From the NCBI GenBank assembly GCA_016791115.1, contig JAEUNL010000067.1, positions 1-64,000 on the forward strand: a stretch of DNA of 64,000 nucleotides. The letters are read 5' to 3'. Below are positions 9,392-20,712 of this stretch, piece by piece. This DNA is from Rhodocyclaceae bacterium (lineage in GTDB: Bacteria; Pseudomonadota; Gammaproteobacteria; Burkholderiales; Rhodocyclaceae). A program made the translations under genes and the position numbers. The notes under the pieces were generated by a model. The model was not told the origin of the DNA, did no database searches, and saw nothing but the letters and a program-made list of their open reading frames with translations. Each line of letters starts with the position of its first letter. The first letter of the stretch is position 1.

Positions 9392-11086
9392 TTAGTGAGC
9401 CGACGCGGTCGATGCGCCGATACCGGTCTCGGAACGAACCTGCTGGGCCAGGAAGAGTTCGCGCTCTTTCTGGGCCTGGCGGCTGTTGTCGAGCTTCGAG
9501 ACGATGTAGATCGTCAGGAACGCAGCCGTCATCGAGAACAGGGCCGGCGAAGAGTACGGGAACAGCGCGCTGCCCTTCGGGTTGTGAAGCACCGCTTCCC
9601 ACACAGAGGCGGACACGATGGTCAGCCCGACCGAGCTGACGAGGCCGACGACGCCACCGGCAACCGCGCCCTTGGTCGTGCAATCCTTCCACAGCACCGA
9701 CATGAACAGCACCGGGAAGTTGGCCGAGCAGGCGATCGCGAAGGCCAGCATCACCATGTAGGCGACGTTCTCCTTCTCGAACGCGATACCCAGGAACACC
9801 GCGACAATGCCGAGGCAGATCGTGGTGATCTTCGAGACGCGCAACTCGGAGGCCGAATCCGCCTGGCCCTTCTTGAACACCGTGGCGTAGAGGTCATGCG
9901 ACACGGCCGAAGCACCGGACAGCGTCAGACCCGCAACCACCGCCAGAATCGTCGCGAACGCCACCGCGGAGATGAATCCGAGGAACACGTTGCCGCCGAC
10001 CGCGTTGGCAAGGTGGATGGCCGCCATGTTGCCGCCGCCCTTCAGACCCTTGGTGATGTCGCCTGCCACGTAGTAGGCCTCGGGGTGCTGCGTCAGGTTG
10101 ACGATGGCGCCGAAACCGATGATGAAGGTCAGGATGTAGAAGTAACCGATCCAGGTCGTCGCCCAGCCCACGGACTTGCGTGCTTCCTTGGCGCTCGGCA
10201 CGGTGAAGAAGCGCATCAGGATGTGCGGCAGGCCCGCGGTACCGAACATGAGCGCCATGCCGACCGAGATCGCCGAAACCGGATCCTTGATCAGCGCGCC
10301 CGGCGCCATGATGGCGTCGTGCTTGCTGTGGATCTCGACCGCCTTGGCGAACAGCGCCTCGGGACTGAAGCCGAACTGGAACAGCACGGCCAGCGCCATG
10401 AAGGTCGCGCCGATGAGCAGCATCACCGCCTTGATGATCTGCACCCAGGTCGTCGCCGTCATGCCGCCGAACAGCACGTAGGCCATCATCAGCACGCCGA
10501 CGATGATCACCGCGTAGACGTACTCAAGGCCGAACAGCACCTTGATCAGCTGACCGGCACCGACCATCTGGGCAATCATGTAGAAGGCCACCACGACCAA
10601 CGACCCGGTTGCCGCGAAGGTGCGGATCGGCGTCTGGGCGAAGCGGTAGGCCGCCACGTCGGCGAAAGTGAACTTGCCGAGGTTGCGCAGGCGCTCCGCC
10701 ATCAGGAAGGTGATCACCGGCCAGCCGACCAGCCAGCCGATCGAGAAGATCAGGCCGTCGAAGCCGTTGGCGAACACGAGGCCCGAGATACCGAGGAACG
10801 ACGCAGCCGACATGTAGTCGCCCGCGATCGCCAGGCCGTTCTGGAAGCCGGTGATGCCGCCACCCGCCGTGTAGAAGTCGGCTGCCGACTTGGTCTTGGC
10901 GGCGGCCCACTTGGTGATCCACAGCGTACCGGCAACGAAAATGCCGAACATGCCGATGGCAACCCAGTTGGTTTCCTGCTTGGCAGTCTGGCCGAGGTCG
11001 GCACCTGCGGCCAGGACTGCGCCTGCGGCGAGCATGCCCAGCACGAGTGCCAGGGCGCTACGCATGAATTTGACGTTGGCGCTCAT
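9392..11086 (-). CDS. actP: cation/acetate symporter
   Basis: A 564-residue sodium:solute symporter family protein for acetate (and probably glyoxylate) uptake across the inner membrane. It begins with a cleavable-looking leader ([21 protein letters not shown]) followed by about 13 hydrophobic segments, and contains [29 protein letters not shown], typical of ActP. The ATG at 11086 overlaps the yjcH stop by four bases (ATGA) and has AGGAGG upstream. The longer open frame upstream is only the yjcH shadow. It forms an operon with the DUF485 gene, next to a two-component system. Confidence 0.95.
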   Translation of the reverse strand: MSANVKFMRSALALVLGMLAAGAVLAAGADLGQTAKQETNWVAIGMFGIFVAGTLWITKWAAAKTKSAADFYTAGGGITGFQNGLAIAGDYMSAASFLGISGLVFANGFDGLIFSIGWLVGWPVITFLMAERLRNLGKFTFADVAAYRFAQTPIRTFAATGSLVVVAFYMIAQMVGAGQLIKVLFGLEYVYAVIIVGVLMMAYVLFGGMTATTWVQIIKAVMLLIGATFMALAVLFQFGFSPEALFAKAVEIHSKHDAIMAPGALIKDPVSAISVGMALMFGTAGLPHILMRFFTVPSAKEARKSVGWATTWIGYFYILTFIIGFGAIVNLTQHPEAYYVAGDITKGLKGGGNMAAIHLANAVGGNVFLGFISAVAFATILAVVAGLTLSGASAVSHDLYATVFKKGQADSASELRVSKITTICLGIVAVFLGIAFEKENVAYMVMLAFAIACSANFPVLFMSVLWKDCTTKGAVAGGVVGLVSSVGLTIVSASVWEAVLHNPKGSALFPYSSPALFSMTAAFLTIYIVSKLDNSRQAQKERELFLAQQVRSETGIGASTASAH

Positions 11087-11397
11087 TTCTTCCCAACCTC
11101 CTTGATGAGTTCGGCGGTGCGGTCGTCGAATTCGGTGTTCGCGCGACGCACGTAAATGTTGGTCAGGATGATGGTGATGACGATGACGGCCACGCCGAGG
11201 GGAATGCCGACCGAGGTCACCATGCCGGCGCCAAGCTTGGTGGCGAGCCATTCCTTGTTGAACGCCACCAGCAGGATGTAGCCGAAATAGTTGATCATCA
11301 CGAGGACGGTCATCACCCAGGCGAACGAGTGCCGTTTCGCCACCAGTTCCTGATACTTCGGATTCGCTGCGATCCGATGCGCCAAGTCTTCATTCAC
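11083..11397 (-). CDS. yjcH: DUF485 membrane protein, YjcH-like
   Basis: A 104-residue inner-membrane protein with two hydrophobic helices (residues about 26-48 and 58-83) and the DUF485 pattern [16 protein letters not shown]. It is almost always encoded just upstream of actP and overlaps it here by four bases. Its role in acetate transport is unclear. Confidence 0.93.
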   Translation of the reverse strand: MNEDLAHRIAANPKYQELVAKRHSFAWVMTVLVMINYFGYILLVAFNKEWLATKLGAGMVTSVGIPLGVAVIVITIILTNIYVRRANTEFDDRTAELIKEVGKK

Positions 11398-11455
11398 GTT
11401 TGTATCCTCCTCTGGTTCTATCTGCGCATGGCTTGCGCAGTTTTGCAGGCAGGAC

Positions 11456-11486
11456 GTTACGGCGCGAACCTTACGATGGACTTACG
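11456..11486. promoter_or_regulatory. tandem CTTACG repeats upstream of yjcH-actP
   Basis: CTTACG occurs at 11470-11475 and 11481-11486, exactly 11 bp apart, with a related GTTACG at 11456-11461. Tandem half-sites one helical turn apart are typical of OmpR/PhoB-family regulators, and the adjacent response regulator is of this family. The second repeat overlaps the histidine kinase stop codon. Confidence 0.4.
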
Positions 11487-12969
11487 CTAGCGGAAACGCG
11501 TCCGGCACGATGGCCTCTCCCGCAGGTTTTGCGCGGCGCCGCGGAAAAGTGACGATGGCAAGCGTGCCGGTTCCATGCTGCGGCGCACGCAAGACGACGT
11601 TTGCACGATGAATGTCGGCGATCTCGCGCACGATCGGCAGGCCGAGGCCCGAACCGTCCGCACCCGTGCCGAGGATTCGATAGAAGCGTTCGAACACCAG
11701 ATCGCGCTCCGACTCGGGAATGCCCGGGCCATTGTCCTCGACCTCGACGATGGCGAACTCGCTCGCGCGCGTGCGCACGGTGATCTTGCCGCCGACCGGC
11801 GTGTACTTGATGGCATTGTCGATCAGATTGCTGAACATCTCGCGCAGCATCAGCGGGTTGCCCTCGATCAGCAGTTGTTCGTCCGCCAGCTCGAGACCGA
11901 AGTCGATCTGCTTGGCCAGCGCACGCGGCACGAAATCCTCGGCCATGTCGCGCAGCAGGGCCGCCAGGTCGATGAGTTCCACCGCGTAGAGCTTCTCGAA
12001 GCTCGCCTCGGCACGCGCCAGCGCCAGCAACTGGTTGATCAGGTGCGCCGCGCGATCAGTGCTGCGCGCAATGCCCTTGAGCGATTCGCGCACCTGCGCA
12101 GGATCGCTTTCGTTGAGCGCCAGTTCCGTCTGCATCTTCAGCCCGGTCAGCGGCGTGCGCATCTGGTGGGCGGCATCGCCGATGAAGCGCTGCTGCGCAT
12201 GCAGGTTCTGCTCGAGACGCTCCATCATGTCGTTGAACGCGACGATCACAGGACGCACTTCCTCCGGCAGGTCGGTGGTGCCAATCGGAGAAAGGTCGCT
12301 CGGGCGCCGGCGCTTGATCAGGCGCTGCAGCCGGTTGAGCGGCGAAATGCCGCGACCAAGGCCGAAGTAAACCAGAATCACCGCCATCGGGATGATCGCG
12401 AACTGCGGCAGCAGCACCCCCGCCACGACCCGGCTTGCCAGGTTGCTGCGCTTTACGCGCGTTTCTGCCACCTGCACGACGAACAGCCCGGCGCTTGGCG
12501 GATTGCCGGCATGAAACTGCATGAACGCGATGCGCACGTCGTCGCCCGCAATCTCGTCGTCGCGAAACAGCACCTGGTCCACCGGTCCGCTTGCGTCCAG
12601 CGAGACCTGGGGCAGATCGGCATCGCCGGCGACGATTTCACCGTGCGGACTACGCACCTGGAAGTAGATCGTGTCCTCTTCGTCGGCCCGCAGCAGCAGA
12701 CGGGCCGGCGCCGGAAAATCGACGTGGACCTTGTCATCGCGCACCGAGATCAGGCGGCCGAGCGTACGCACGTTCTCGGCCAGCGACTGATCGTAGGGCT
12801 GGTTTGCGATGCTGTTGGCAACGTGGTGCGTGGCGATGATGGAAATCGGCCACAGGAAAAGCAGCGGGGCGAGCATCCAGTCGAGAATTTCGCCGAATAG
12901 CGAGTTCTGCGACCCGGATGCATGTTCGTCGCCGGCGCCCTTGCGCGTTTTTCTGCGTCGAATCTGCAC
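11482..12969 (-). CDS. sensor histidine kinase, TctE/QseC-like
   Basis: A 495-residue membrane sensor. Transmembrane segments lie at about 32-52 and 182-204 and flank a periplasmic sensor region, followed by a HAMP-like linker, the phosphoacceptor His268 (AAHQMRTPLTGL), the N box FSNLIDNAIKYTP, G1 DNGPGIP, F box ERFYR and G2 GSGLGL. All catalytic motifs are intact. It follows its response regulator gene by 16 bp and lies upstream of yjcH-actP, which suggests that it senses a carboxylate and controls uptake. The ligand is not known. Confidence 0.93.
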   Translation of the reverse strand: MQIRRRKTRKGAGDEHASGSQNSLFGEILDWMLAPLLFLWPISIIATHHVANSIANQPYDQSLAENVRTLGRLISVRDDKVHVDFPAPARLLLRADEEDTIYFQVRSPHGEIVAGDADLPQVSLDASGPVDQVLFRDDEIAGDDVRIAFMQFHAGNPPSAGLFVVQVAETRVKRSNLASRVVAGVLLPQFAIIPMAVILVYFGLGRGISPLNRLQRLIKRRRPSDLSPIGTTDLPEEVRPVIVAFNDMMERLEQNLHAQQRFIGDAAHQMRTPLTGLKMQTELALNESDPAQVRESLKGIARSTDRAAHLINQLLALARAEASFEKLYAVELIDLAALLRDMAEDFVPRALAKQIDFGLELADEQLLIEGNPLMLREMFSNLIDNAIKYTPVGGKITVRTRASEFAIVEVEDNGPGIPESERDLVFERFYRILGTGADGSGLGLPIVREIADIHRANVVLRAPQHGTGTLAIVTFPRRRAKPAGEAIVPDAFPLA

Positions 12970-12985
12970 GGCGCCTGCGAAGAGG

Positions 12986-13675
12986 TCAGACAGCCGTCTG
13001 CTGGCTGGCCGCCTCCGGCTTCTCCAGGCAATAGCCGAGTCCGCGCACCGTGGCGATCCTTACCTCGCCGGGCTCGATCTTCTTGCGCAGGCGGTGCACA
13101 TAGACCTCGATTGCATTGTTGCTGACCTCCTCGCCCCAGGAGCACAGGTGATCGACGAGTTGCTCCTTGCTCACCAGGCGCCCGGCACGCAGCAGCAACA
13201 CCTCGAGCAACGCGACTTCGCGCGCCGACAGTTCCACCACCTGGCCGTCGATGGTGGCCAGCCTGTCGGCCTGGTCGTACGAAAGCCGGCCGACATCGAT
13301 GGTCTTGGGCAGCCCCGTGCCGCGCCGGCATAGCGCGCGCACGCGCGCCTCGAGTTCGGGCAGCGCGAAGGGCTTGGTAATGTAGTCGTCCGCACCGGCA
13401 TCGAGACTGCGTACACAGCTATCGACGCCATCCTGCGCTGTGAGCACCAGCACCGGCAGCTTGCAGCGGCGGCCGCGCATGCGCTTGAGAACGTCGATGC
13501 CCGACATGCGAGGCAGCCCGAGATCGAGGATCAGCAGATCGTAGGGTTGGCTGGCGACTGCGGCATCCGCTTCCACACCGCTGACGACATGATCGACCGC
13601 GTAGCCGGCCTTGCGAAGCGCGCGCGACAAACCATCGGAGATGATCGGATCGTCCTCGGCGAGCAGGATGCGCAT
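12986..13675 (-). CDS. OmpR-family response regulator, TctD-like
   Basis: A 229-residue two-domain regulator. The receiver domain has acidic pocket residues EDD (7-9), the phosphoacceptor Asp51 (LLILDLGLPRMSGID) and Lys in TKPF. The C-terminal winged helix (about 125-220) includes SNNAIEVYVHRLRKKIE. It is the first gene of the regulator-kinase pair. A tandem repeat just upstream of its start may be its own binding site. Confidence 0.94.
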   Translation of the reverse strand: MRILLAEDDPIISDGLSRALRKAGYAVDHVVSGVEADAAVASQPYDLLILDLGLPRMSGIDVLKRMRGRRCKLPVLVLTAQDGVDSCVRSLDAGADDYITKPFALPELEARVRALCRRGTGLPKTIDVGRLSYDQADRLATIDGQVVELSAREVALLEVLLLRAGRLVSKEQLVDHLCSWGEEVSNNAIEVYVHRLRKKIEPGEVRIATVRGLGYCLEKPEAASQQTAV

Positions 13676-13681
13676 TCGAAC

Positions 13682-13699
13682 CTGTAAGCGATCTGTAAG
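13682..13699 (-). promoter_or_regulatory. tandem CTTACAG repeats at the response regulator gene
   Basis: On the minus strand CTTACAG is repeated with an 11-bp period (CTTACAGATCGCTTACAG), starting seven bases upstream of the response regulator start codon. The core CTTAC-N6-CTTAC also occurs before yjcH-actP, in the opposite orientation relative to transcription. This fits autoregulation but is only visual evidence. Confidence 0.4.
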
Positions 13700-13761
13700 A
13701 GAGCCCGCCCAAACTGCGCGTGCTGTTCTCCTTTTACTCGGTCTCAGGAGGCGGGTTTTGA

Positions 13762-13838
13762 GCAGGCGTGCAAGCGCCTGCGGCTCGGCCTCAGGGAGTG
13801 TTCGAGCCCTGTACCGGGCACTCCCTGCCGTCTTTTCC
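13762..13838 (+). other. two hairpins followed by a T-run, no matching gene
   Basis: The gap between the response regulator and groEL (13676-14044) has no credible protein gene. It holds GCAGGCG/CGCCTGC (13762-13781), then CAGGGAGT/ACTCCCTG enclosing GCCC/GGGC (13792-13827), then CCGTCTTTT. On the plus strand the second hairpin looks like an intrinsic terminator, yet no plus-strand gene precedes it. A small RNA is possible. Confidence 0.3.
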
Positions 13839-13969
13839 GTTTCCCGTCTCCACTCTCGGGCCGGGGCGTTTTCTTGCGCCCTGCATCACGCCAGCCGACA
13901 ATCCCGAAAACCAGTGTAGCACAGCGCCAGCGAGCGGTTCCGCGCCTCGACGGCACGTGGAAACGCCCG

Positions 13970-14001
13970 AAAAAAGGAAGCCCCGCTTGCGCGGGGCTTC
14001 C
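13970..14001 (-). terminator. intrinsic terminator of groESL
   Basis: An 11-bp perfect stem GGAAGCCCCGC / GCGGGGCTTCC with a four-base loop, followed on the minus strand by a T-run. It begins 44 bp after the groEL stop. Confidence 0.9.
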
Positions 14002-14044
14002 GGTACCTACAGGGAGCGGAGCATGCGCCCCGCCGCGGCAGAAC

Positions 14045-16016
<1,972 letters not shown>

Positions 16017-16105
16017 AAGCTTTTCTCCTGACTTCCTAACGATTGAAGCCGCGACCGAAGGTCGCGAACGGTGATCGATTCCGTGGCGGTTGCTAGGAGG
16101 CGTTG

Positions 16106-16132
16106 TTAGCACTCCCCGCCAGCGAGTGCCAA
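16106..16132 (-). promoter_or_regulatory. CIRCE operator (HrcA binding site)
   Basis: TTAGCACTC-N9-GAGTGCCAA matches the CIRCE consensus TTAGCACTC-N9-GAGTGCTAA with one mismatch. It sits over the predicted transcription start of groES, so HrcA repression of groESL is expected. Confidence 0.93.
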
Positions 16133-16160
16133 TAATAGGTTCGGGTCGCCGGGATTTCAA
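16132..16160 (-). promoter_or_regulatory. groESL promoter
   Basis: On the minus strand TTGAAA (16160-16155), a 17-bp spacer and TATTAT (16137-16132) lie directly upstream of and touching the CIRCE operator. The -35 context CTTGAAA also fits the sigma-32 -35 element, but the -10 is sigma-70-like. Confidence 0.75.
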
Positions 16161-16437
16161 GTGCGGTGCCGATGTTTTTTGTAATCGATAGCCGCATACC
16201 GACGCGACAGGTATCGCATCAGGCCCTCGCCGGGCATCCGGAATTCGGCCGCAGTCCGACGCGCGTCCGAATATCGTCCGGGGATCGAACGCATCTGCCG
16301 CATGACTTTGCCATCGAAACCGCCCTGCATTCGGGGTGGCTTGGCAAAGAGCAGCTGGAATCACCGCCGTGGCATGAAGCCTGCGTCGCCATCGGAACAG
16401 AAGCCGTTAGAGTGGCTTCCCTTCAAGGAGGCGGAGG

Positions 16438-16788
16438 ATGTACCAGACAGCAATGAATGAGGAAGAAGTCGGATGGGAACCCACCGGGCTGGCCGGCGTT
16501 TCACTCAGAAGATTGAGCGGCGATGCCGCCACGGGCGCGTCGGTCGCACTGTACAAGTTCGAGCCGGGCGCAACGGTGCCGGCGCACTGGCACAGTGCTG
16601 CGGACGAAACCGGCTACGTCCTGAGCGGCGACTTCATCGAGAACGGAATGCCTTTCGGCCCGGGCACCGTCCTGTACGGCAAGGCCGGCACCCTGCACGG
16701 GCCGCATCACACGAAATCCGGTTGCATCGTCCTGTTTACGCTCTCGAGCCAACTCGACTTCAATGTCGCGCACGCGGAGAGCGACTGA
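16438..16788 (+). CDS. small cupin-domain protein, ChrR-like
   Basis: A 116-residue single-domain cupin. The metal-site pattern is visible: HWH and E in PAHWHSAADETGYVLSG, and a later His in GTLHGPHH. The fold resembles the anti-sigma ChrR cupin domain, but no sigma-factor gene is adjacent, so a small-molecule or oxidative-stress role is open. The start at 16438 follows AGGAGGCGG; a second ATG at 16453 is possible. The 421-bp gap to groES holds the groESL promoter and presumably this gene's own promoter. Confidence 0.75.
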   Translation: MYQTAMNEEEVGWEPTGLAGVSLRRLSGDAATGASVALYKFEPGATVPAHWHSAADETGYVLSGDFIENGMPFGPGTVLYGKAGTLHGPHHTKSGCIVLFTLSSQLDFNVAHAESD

Positions 16789-16883
16789 GAATCGGGGCTG
16801 CGAATCATCCTGACCCGAACAATCCCGTGCCGGGACAGGCGGCAACGGCCGTTTCGGCACGGTGTGCGGAGCAGGTCTCCGCC

Positions 16884-18620
16884 TCAGGTTCTCGCACGGA
16901 TGATCCAGATCAGCGCGATTACCGTGACCGCCAGGATGAGCGACAGCCCTTTCCAGAACGCAACCGGATTGCGTTCAATCAGCGGCGGACGGGCACGGGT
17001 CATGAACTCGCGGCTCGGGCGCCGCAAGTCAGCCAGGAATTCGGAAAGCTCTCCGTAGCGCCTGGCCGGGTTGATCTGCAGTGCCTTGCGCAGCGCTTCG
17101 TCCAGCCAGGCCGGCAGATCGCGCTCGTCGTCGAGCACGGAGCGGTACGCCAGACGGTTGAGCGCGCTGCGCGTGCGCGCCCGCGCCACCCCGGCACCGT
17201 AGGGCAGCCGCCCTGTCAGCATCTGGTAGGTGATGACGGCAAGCGAGAACAGGTCGGCGCGCGTCGAGCCGGGTTCGCCGAGAAAGTATTCCGGCGCGGT
17301 GTACTGCGGCGTGCCGAGCGTGAACTCGCCCTCCTCCGCCAGCGCCGACTCCTGCATGCCGGCAACCAGCGTGGAGCCGAAGTCGATGATCTTCACCGTG
17401 CCGGCACGGTCGATCATGATGTTGTCGGGGCGCAGGTCGCGATGCAGCATCTCCAGCCGGTGGAACGCGAGCAGGCCGCGTGCGAGCTGCTCGACGATGC
17501 CGCGTACGGTCTCGAGATCGGGCCGCGGGTTGTCGACCATCCACTGCGTCAGCGTCTGCCCGTCGATGTACTCGGTGACGACGTAGAGAAACTGCCGCTT
17601 GCGCGTGGCCAGATGGGGCTTGAGCACGTGGGCCGAGTCGATGCGCTGTGCAACCCATTGCTCCATCATGAAGCGCTCGAGATAGGCAGGATCGCCGCGC
17701 AGGTCGATCGACGGAATCTTGAGCACGACCTGGCGGCCGGTTTCGACATCCTCGGCGAGATAGATGTGGCTGCGGCTGCTGCCATGAAGTTGGCGCAGCA
17801 CGCTGTAGCCGTCGAACACCGCCCGCGGCTCGAGCAGCGGCGGCAGCGGCAGTTCGGTGAGCTGGTGGCGGATCTCGCCGCCAGCCTCGTCGGGCAAACG
17901 CTCGACGCGCACGATCTGCACCGTCAGGTTGTCGGCGCTGCCGCGCGCGAACGCCTCGGCGACGATGGCCTGCGCGGCGACGCCCAGGTCCTCCGCGTGA
18001 TCGCGCAACGCCTGGAGGACGAACTGCGGGTCGACGTGCTCGTACACGCCGTCGGTGGCGAGCACAAACTGGTCGCCCTCGTCGAGTGCCAGCACCTGAT
18101 AGTCGATGTCTACGTGGGGCTCGACGCCCATCGCGCGGCCGAGGTAGCTTTGTTCGGGCGCAATAGTCACGCGATGGTCGATGGTCAACTGCTCGAGCGA
18201 CCTGCCGCGCACGCGATACACGCGCGCGTCGCCGACATGGAACAGATACGCGGCGCGCGCCTTGAAGATCAGCGCACTCAGCGTGCAGACATAGCCCTTG
18301 TCCTTGTCGTAACGATACAGGCTGCGGCGCGTTTGCGCGTGCAGCCAGGAGTTGGTCGCCACCAGCACGCGGCTCGCTGCCGTCTTGACCGACCAGGCGT
18401 CAGAGGTGCAGTAGTAATCCTCGAGCAGCGCACGCACCGCCGATTCGCTGGCGATGTGCCCGACATCGCTGGAGCTGATGCCATCGGCCAGGGCCACGGC
18501 AATCCCCTTCGCACCGAGTTGCGGTTCGCCCGGAATGCAGACGCCATGGAAGTCCTGGTTGGCCTCCTTGCGCCCCTTGTCGGAATGCTGCCCGACCGAG
18601 ACCGTCAGTTTCGTCGTCAT
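16884..18620 (-). CDS. PP2C phosphatase-Ser/Thr kinase fusion with C-terminal membrane anchor
   Basis: A 578-residue bifunctional protein. The N-terminal half is a PP2C phosphatase with metal-binding motifs ALADGISSSD, HVGDARVY, LATDGVYEH and SADNLTV. The second half is a Hanks kinase: lysine in VVLKIP, HRDLRPDNIMID, IDFGS and TPQYTAPEYFLG. Its glycine loop (LRQLHGSSRSHIY) is atypical. The last 25 residues are one hydrophobic helix, so the enzyme is probably tail-anchored in the inner membrane. It lies 64 bp downstream of a formate/nitrite channel gene on the same strand, a pairing common in betaproteobacteria that suggests control of anion transport or nitrogen oxide metabolism (inference). 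Confidence 0.9.
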   Translation of the reverse strand: MTTKLTVSVGQHSDKGRKEANQDFHGVCIPGEPQLGAKGIAVALADGISSSDVGHIASESAVRALLEDYYCTSDAWSVKTAASRVLVATNSWLHAQTRRSLYRYDKDKGYVCTLSALIFKARAAYLFHVGDARVYRVRGRSLEQLTIDHRVTIAPEQSYLGRAMGVEPHVDIDYQVLALDEGDQFVLATDGVYEHVDPQFVLQALRDHAEDLGVAAQAIVAEAFARGSADNLTVQIVRVERLPDEAGGEIRHQLTELPLPPLLEPRAVFDGYSVLRQLHGSSRSHIYLAEDVETGRQVVLKIPSIDLRGDPAYLERFMMEQWVAQRIDSAHVLKPHLATRKRQFLYVVTEYIDGQTLTQWMVDNPRPDLETVRGIVEQLARGLLAFHRLEMLHRDLRPDNIMIDRAGTVKIIDFGSTLVAGMQESALAEEGEFTLGTPQYTAPEYFLGEPGSTRADLFSLAVITYQMLTGRLPYGAGVARARTRSALNRLAYRSVLDDERDLPAWLDEALRKALQINPARRYGELSEFLADLRRPSREFMTRARPPLIERNPVAFWKGLSLILAVTVIALIWIIRART

Positions 18621-18684
18621 CGTTCAGCGCGCCGCGAGACGCTGCCGGCCCGGCTCCGGGCCGGCAGCGCCCGCGGCACCATGC

Positions 18685-19503
18685 TCAGTGGGCGTTGCGC
18701 TTGGGCGCGGTGCGCGCATGCGTCGAATACAGGGTGAGGCCGACGAACGCGAGCCCGCCCACCAGGTTGCCGACGACGGTCGGAATCTCGTTCCACACCA
18801 TGTAGTCGTAGATCGAGAACTTGCCCCCCAGCATCAGGCCCGACGGAAACAGGAACATGTTGACGATCGAGTGCTCGAAACCCATGTAGAAGAACACCAT
18901 GATCGGCATCCACATCGCAATCACCTTGCCCGAAACACTGGTCGACACCATCGCGCCAACCACGCCCGTCGACACCATCCAGTTGCACAGCACTCCGCGG
19001 ATGAACAGCGTCAGCATGCCGGCTGCACCGTGCGCCGCATAGCCGACGGTGCGCCCTTCGCCGATGGTGCCGATCTTGGCGGCAACCGGGTTGGTGCCCG
19101 GGTCGACCGTGAATGCAAAGGTGAAGATTATCGCCATCATCACCGCAGTCGTCATCGCGCCGGCGAAGTTGCCGATGAACACCAGCCCCCAGTTGCGCAG
19201 GATGCCGCCCATGGTCACGCCGGGACGCTTGTCCATCAGCGCCAGCGGGCACAGCGTGAACACGCCGGTCAAGAGGTCGAAGCCGAGCAGGTAGAGCAGG
19301 CAGAACCCGACCGGAAACAGGATCGCGCCCACCAGGGGCTGGCCGGTCTGGACGTTGATGGTGACCGCGAACGCCGCCGCCAGCGCGAGGATGGCACCGG
19401 CCATGAAGGCGCGAATCAGCGTGTCGCGCGTGGACATGAAAATCTTCGCCTCGCCGGCATCGATCATCTTCGTGACAAATTCGGTCGGCATCAGGTAAGC
19501 CAT
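18685..19503 (-). CDS. formate/nitrite transporter family channel
   Basis: A 272-residue FocA/NirC-family membrane protein, with about six hydrophobic segments and family sequences such as AFMAGAILALAAAF, NWGLVFIGNFAGA and FIRGVLCNWMV. Members form pentameric channels for formate, nitrite or similar small anions. The start is set at MAYLMPTEFV, preceded by AGAGGAAGAAC. The specific anion cannot be decided. Followed by the PP2C-kinase fusion. Confidence 0.92.
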   Translation of the reverse strand: MAYLMPTEFVTKMIDAGEAKIFMSTRDTLIRAFMAGAILALAAAFAVTINVQTGQPLVGAILFPVGFCLLYLLGFDLLTGVFTLCPLALMDKRPGVTMGGILRNWGLVFIGNFAGAMTTAVMMAIIFTFAFTVDPGTNPVAAKIGTIGEGRTVGYAAHGAAGMLTLFIRGVLCNWMVSTGVVGAMVSTSVSGKVIAMWMPIMVFFYMGFEHSIVNMFLFPSGLMLGGKFSIYDYMVWNEIPTVVGNLVGGLAFVGLTLYSTHARTAPKRNAH

Positions 19504-20026
19504 GTTCTTCCTCTGCGGTAATGTAAAAGGCACAACGGCGCCGCGCACCGGTCCCGGATTTCCCAGGATCGATGCAGCGAACGCCGTTGTTCGAATCGCC
19601 CCGTCAGGCAGCGTGAACTGCCGGTCCGTGGCGCAGCCATCGTTGACTAGACCTATCGAATAGCAGCGATCATGCCATCCGCAGTAAATTGATTTTCTTG
19701 ATGATTCTTTTCCGCCGCAGCGCAGACCACCCTGCGTCCGCACAACTCGCGTGCGCCCTGCACAAAGACTGGGCACGGCCGTGCCGATGCACTTCGATCA
19801 TGCAGCGGCAGATCCCGGCACCACGTCCGAATTACGATGCAGGGCTCCCGGCGTCGCCCTGGAAGGCGCTTCAGCAGGCCAACTCGGGGCTATCGCCTCC
19901 AGCAACAAGGGGTGGCGCCCCTTGCAGACATGGCTAGCCCAAGAGCGCCATCCCGCGCGCCTTGCAGACCGGCGCTCCCGAACTGCACGCGGAACCCGAC
20001 CGGGAACGATGCCGTGCCGCGCGCCG
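19504..20026. other. 523-bp gap, nothing recognisable
   Basis: Between the formate/nitrite channel start and the stop of the TonB-like gene. Open frames here have no recognisable protein character. I see no tRNA, strong hairpin with T-run, or clear operator. It must contain the channel gene promoter. Confidence 0.5.
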
Positions 20027-20617
20027 TTACTCGAGCCGGAACAACACCGGCAGGATCAGTTCGCGCACGCCCGCGCCGGGCAGGCGCCGCATTGCGTACG
20101 CGGCGTCGATTGCCGCGCGGTCGAGCGCCGGATGGCCGCTGCCGCTGGCGACCTGCGCCTCGATCAGGTTGCCCGCAGCATCCAGCGTGAGCAGCAGGTG
20201 AACCTCGCCCTCGATGCCGGCGGCCACGGCCTCGGGCGGATAGAAAAGGTGCTGCGCCAGCTTGCGTTGCGCGGCGCGCTGGCGCGCAGCATCGCTGCCC
20301 GCCGCGGCTGGCGGCGCCGCGTCGCGGCGCGCGGTTCGCGGCGCCGCCACGGGCGGCGCGTCCGGCGCGGTGTCGGACAAGGTGTTTTTCAGCAGCGGCT
20401 CGCCGTCCTGCGGCGGGGCGGCTTCGCCTCGTGCCGGCGAGGGCGCGGGCTGCAAGCGTGCCGCCAGTTGCGACGGAACCATCTTCTGCTGCAGGGCACC
20501 GGACCACTCGATCACGACCAGCGCGACCGTGGCGGCGTGCAGCAGCAGCGACGCCGCTAGGCTCGCAAGCAGGCGTCGCGATGGCATCCACGGCCGGCAG
20601 TGCATGGCGAAGGACAT
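20027..20617 (-). CDS. TonB C-terminal-domain protein
   Basis: A 196-residue TonB-family protein: an N-terminal signal anchor (about 15-38, LLASLAASLLLHAATVALVVIEW), a Pro/Ala-rich periplasmic linker (about 50-110), and a C-terminal TonB domain (YPPEAVAAGIEGEVHLLLTLDAAGNL... ALDRAAIDAAYAMRRLP). It may pass proton-motive energy to outer-membrane receptors, though no exbBD or receptor is nearby. The exact start is uncertain, with in-frame ATGs also at residues 5 and 11. Confidence 0.8.
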   Translation of the reverse strand: MSFAMHCRPWMPSRRLLASLAASLLLHAATVALVVIEWSGALQQKMVPSQLAARLQPAPSPARGEAAPPQDGEPLLKNTLSDTAPDAPPVAAPRTARRDAAPPAAAGSDAARQRAAQRKLAQHLFYPPEAVAAGIEGEVHLLLTLDAAGNLIEAQVASGSGHPALDRAAIDAAYAMRRLPGAGVRELILPVLFRLE

Positions 20618-20712
20618 GGGAATGGATCGGTCGAAACGGTGCGTTCTGGCTGGGGCGGATGCGCCGGGCGATAATCCCGCCCTGCGTGGCGGAGAACGCC
20701 CAGTTTAACGGC

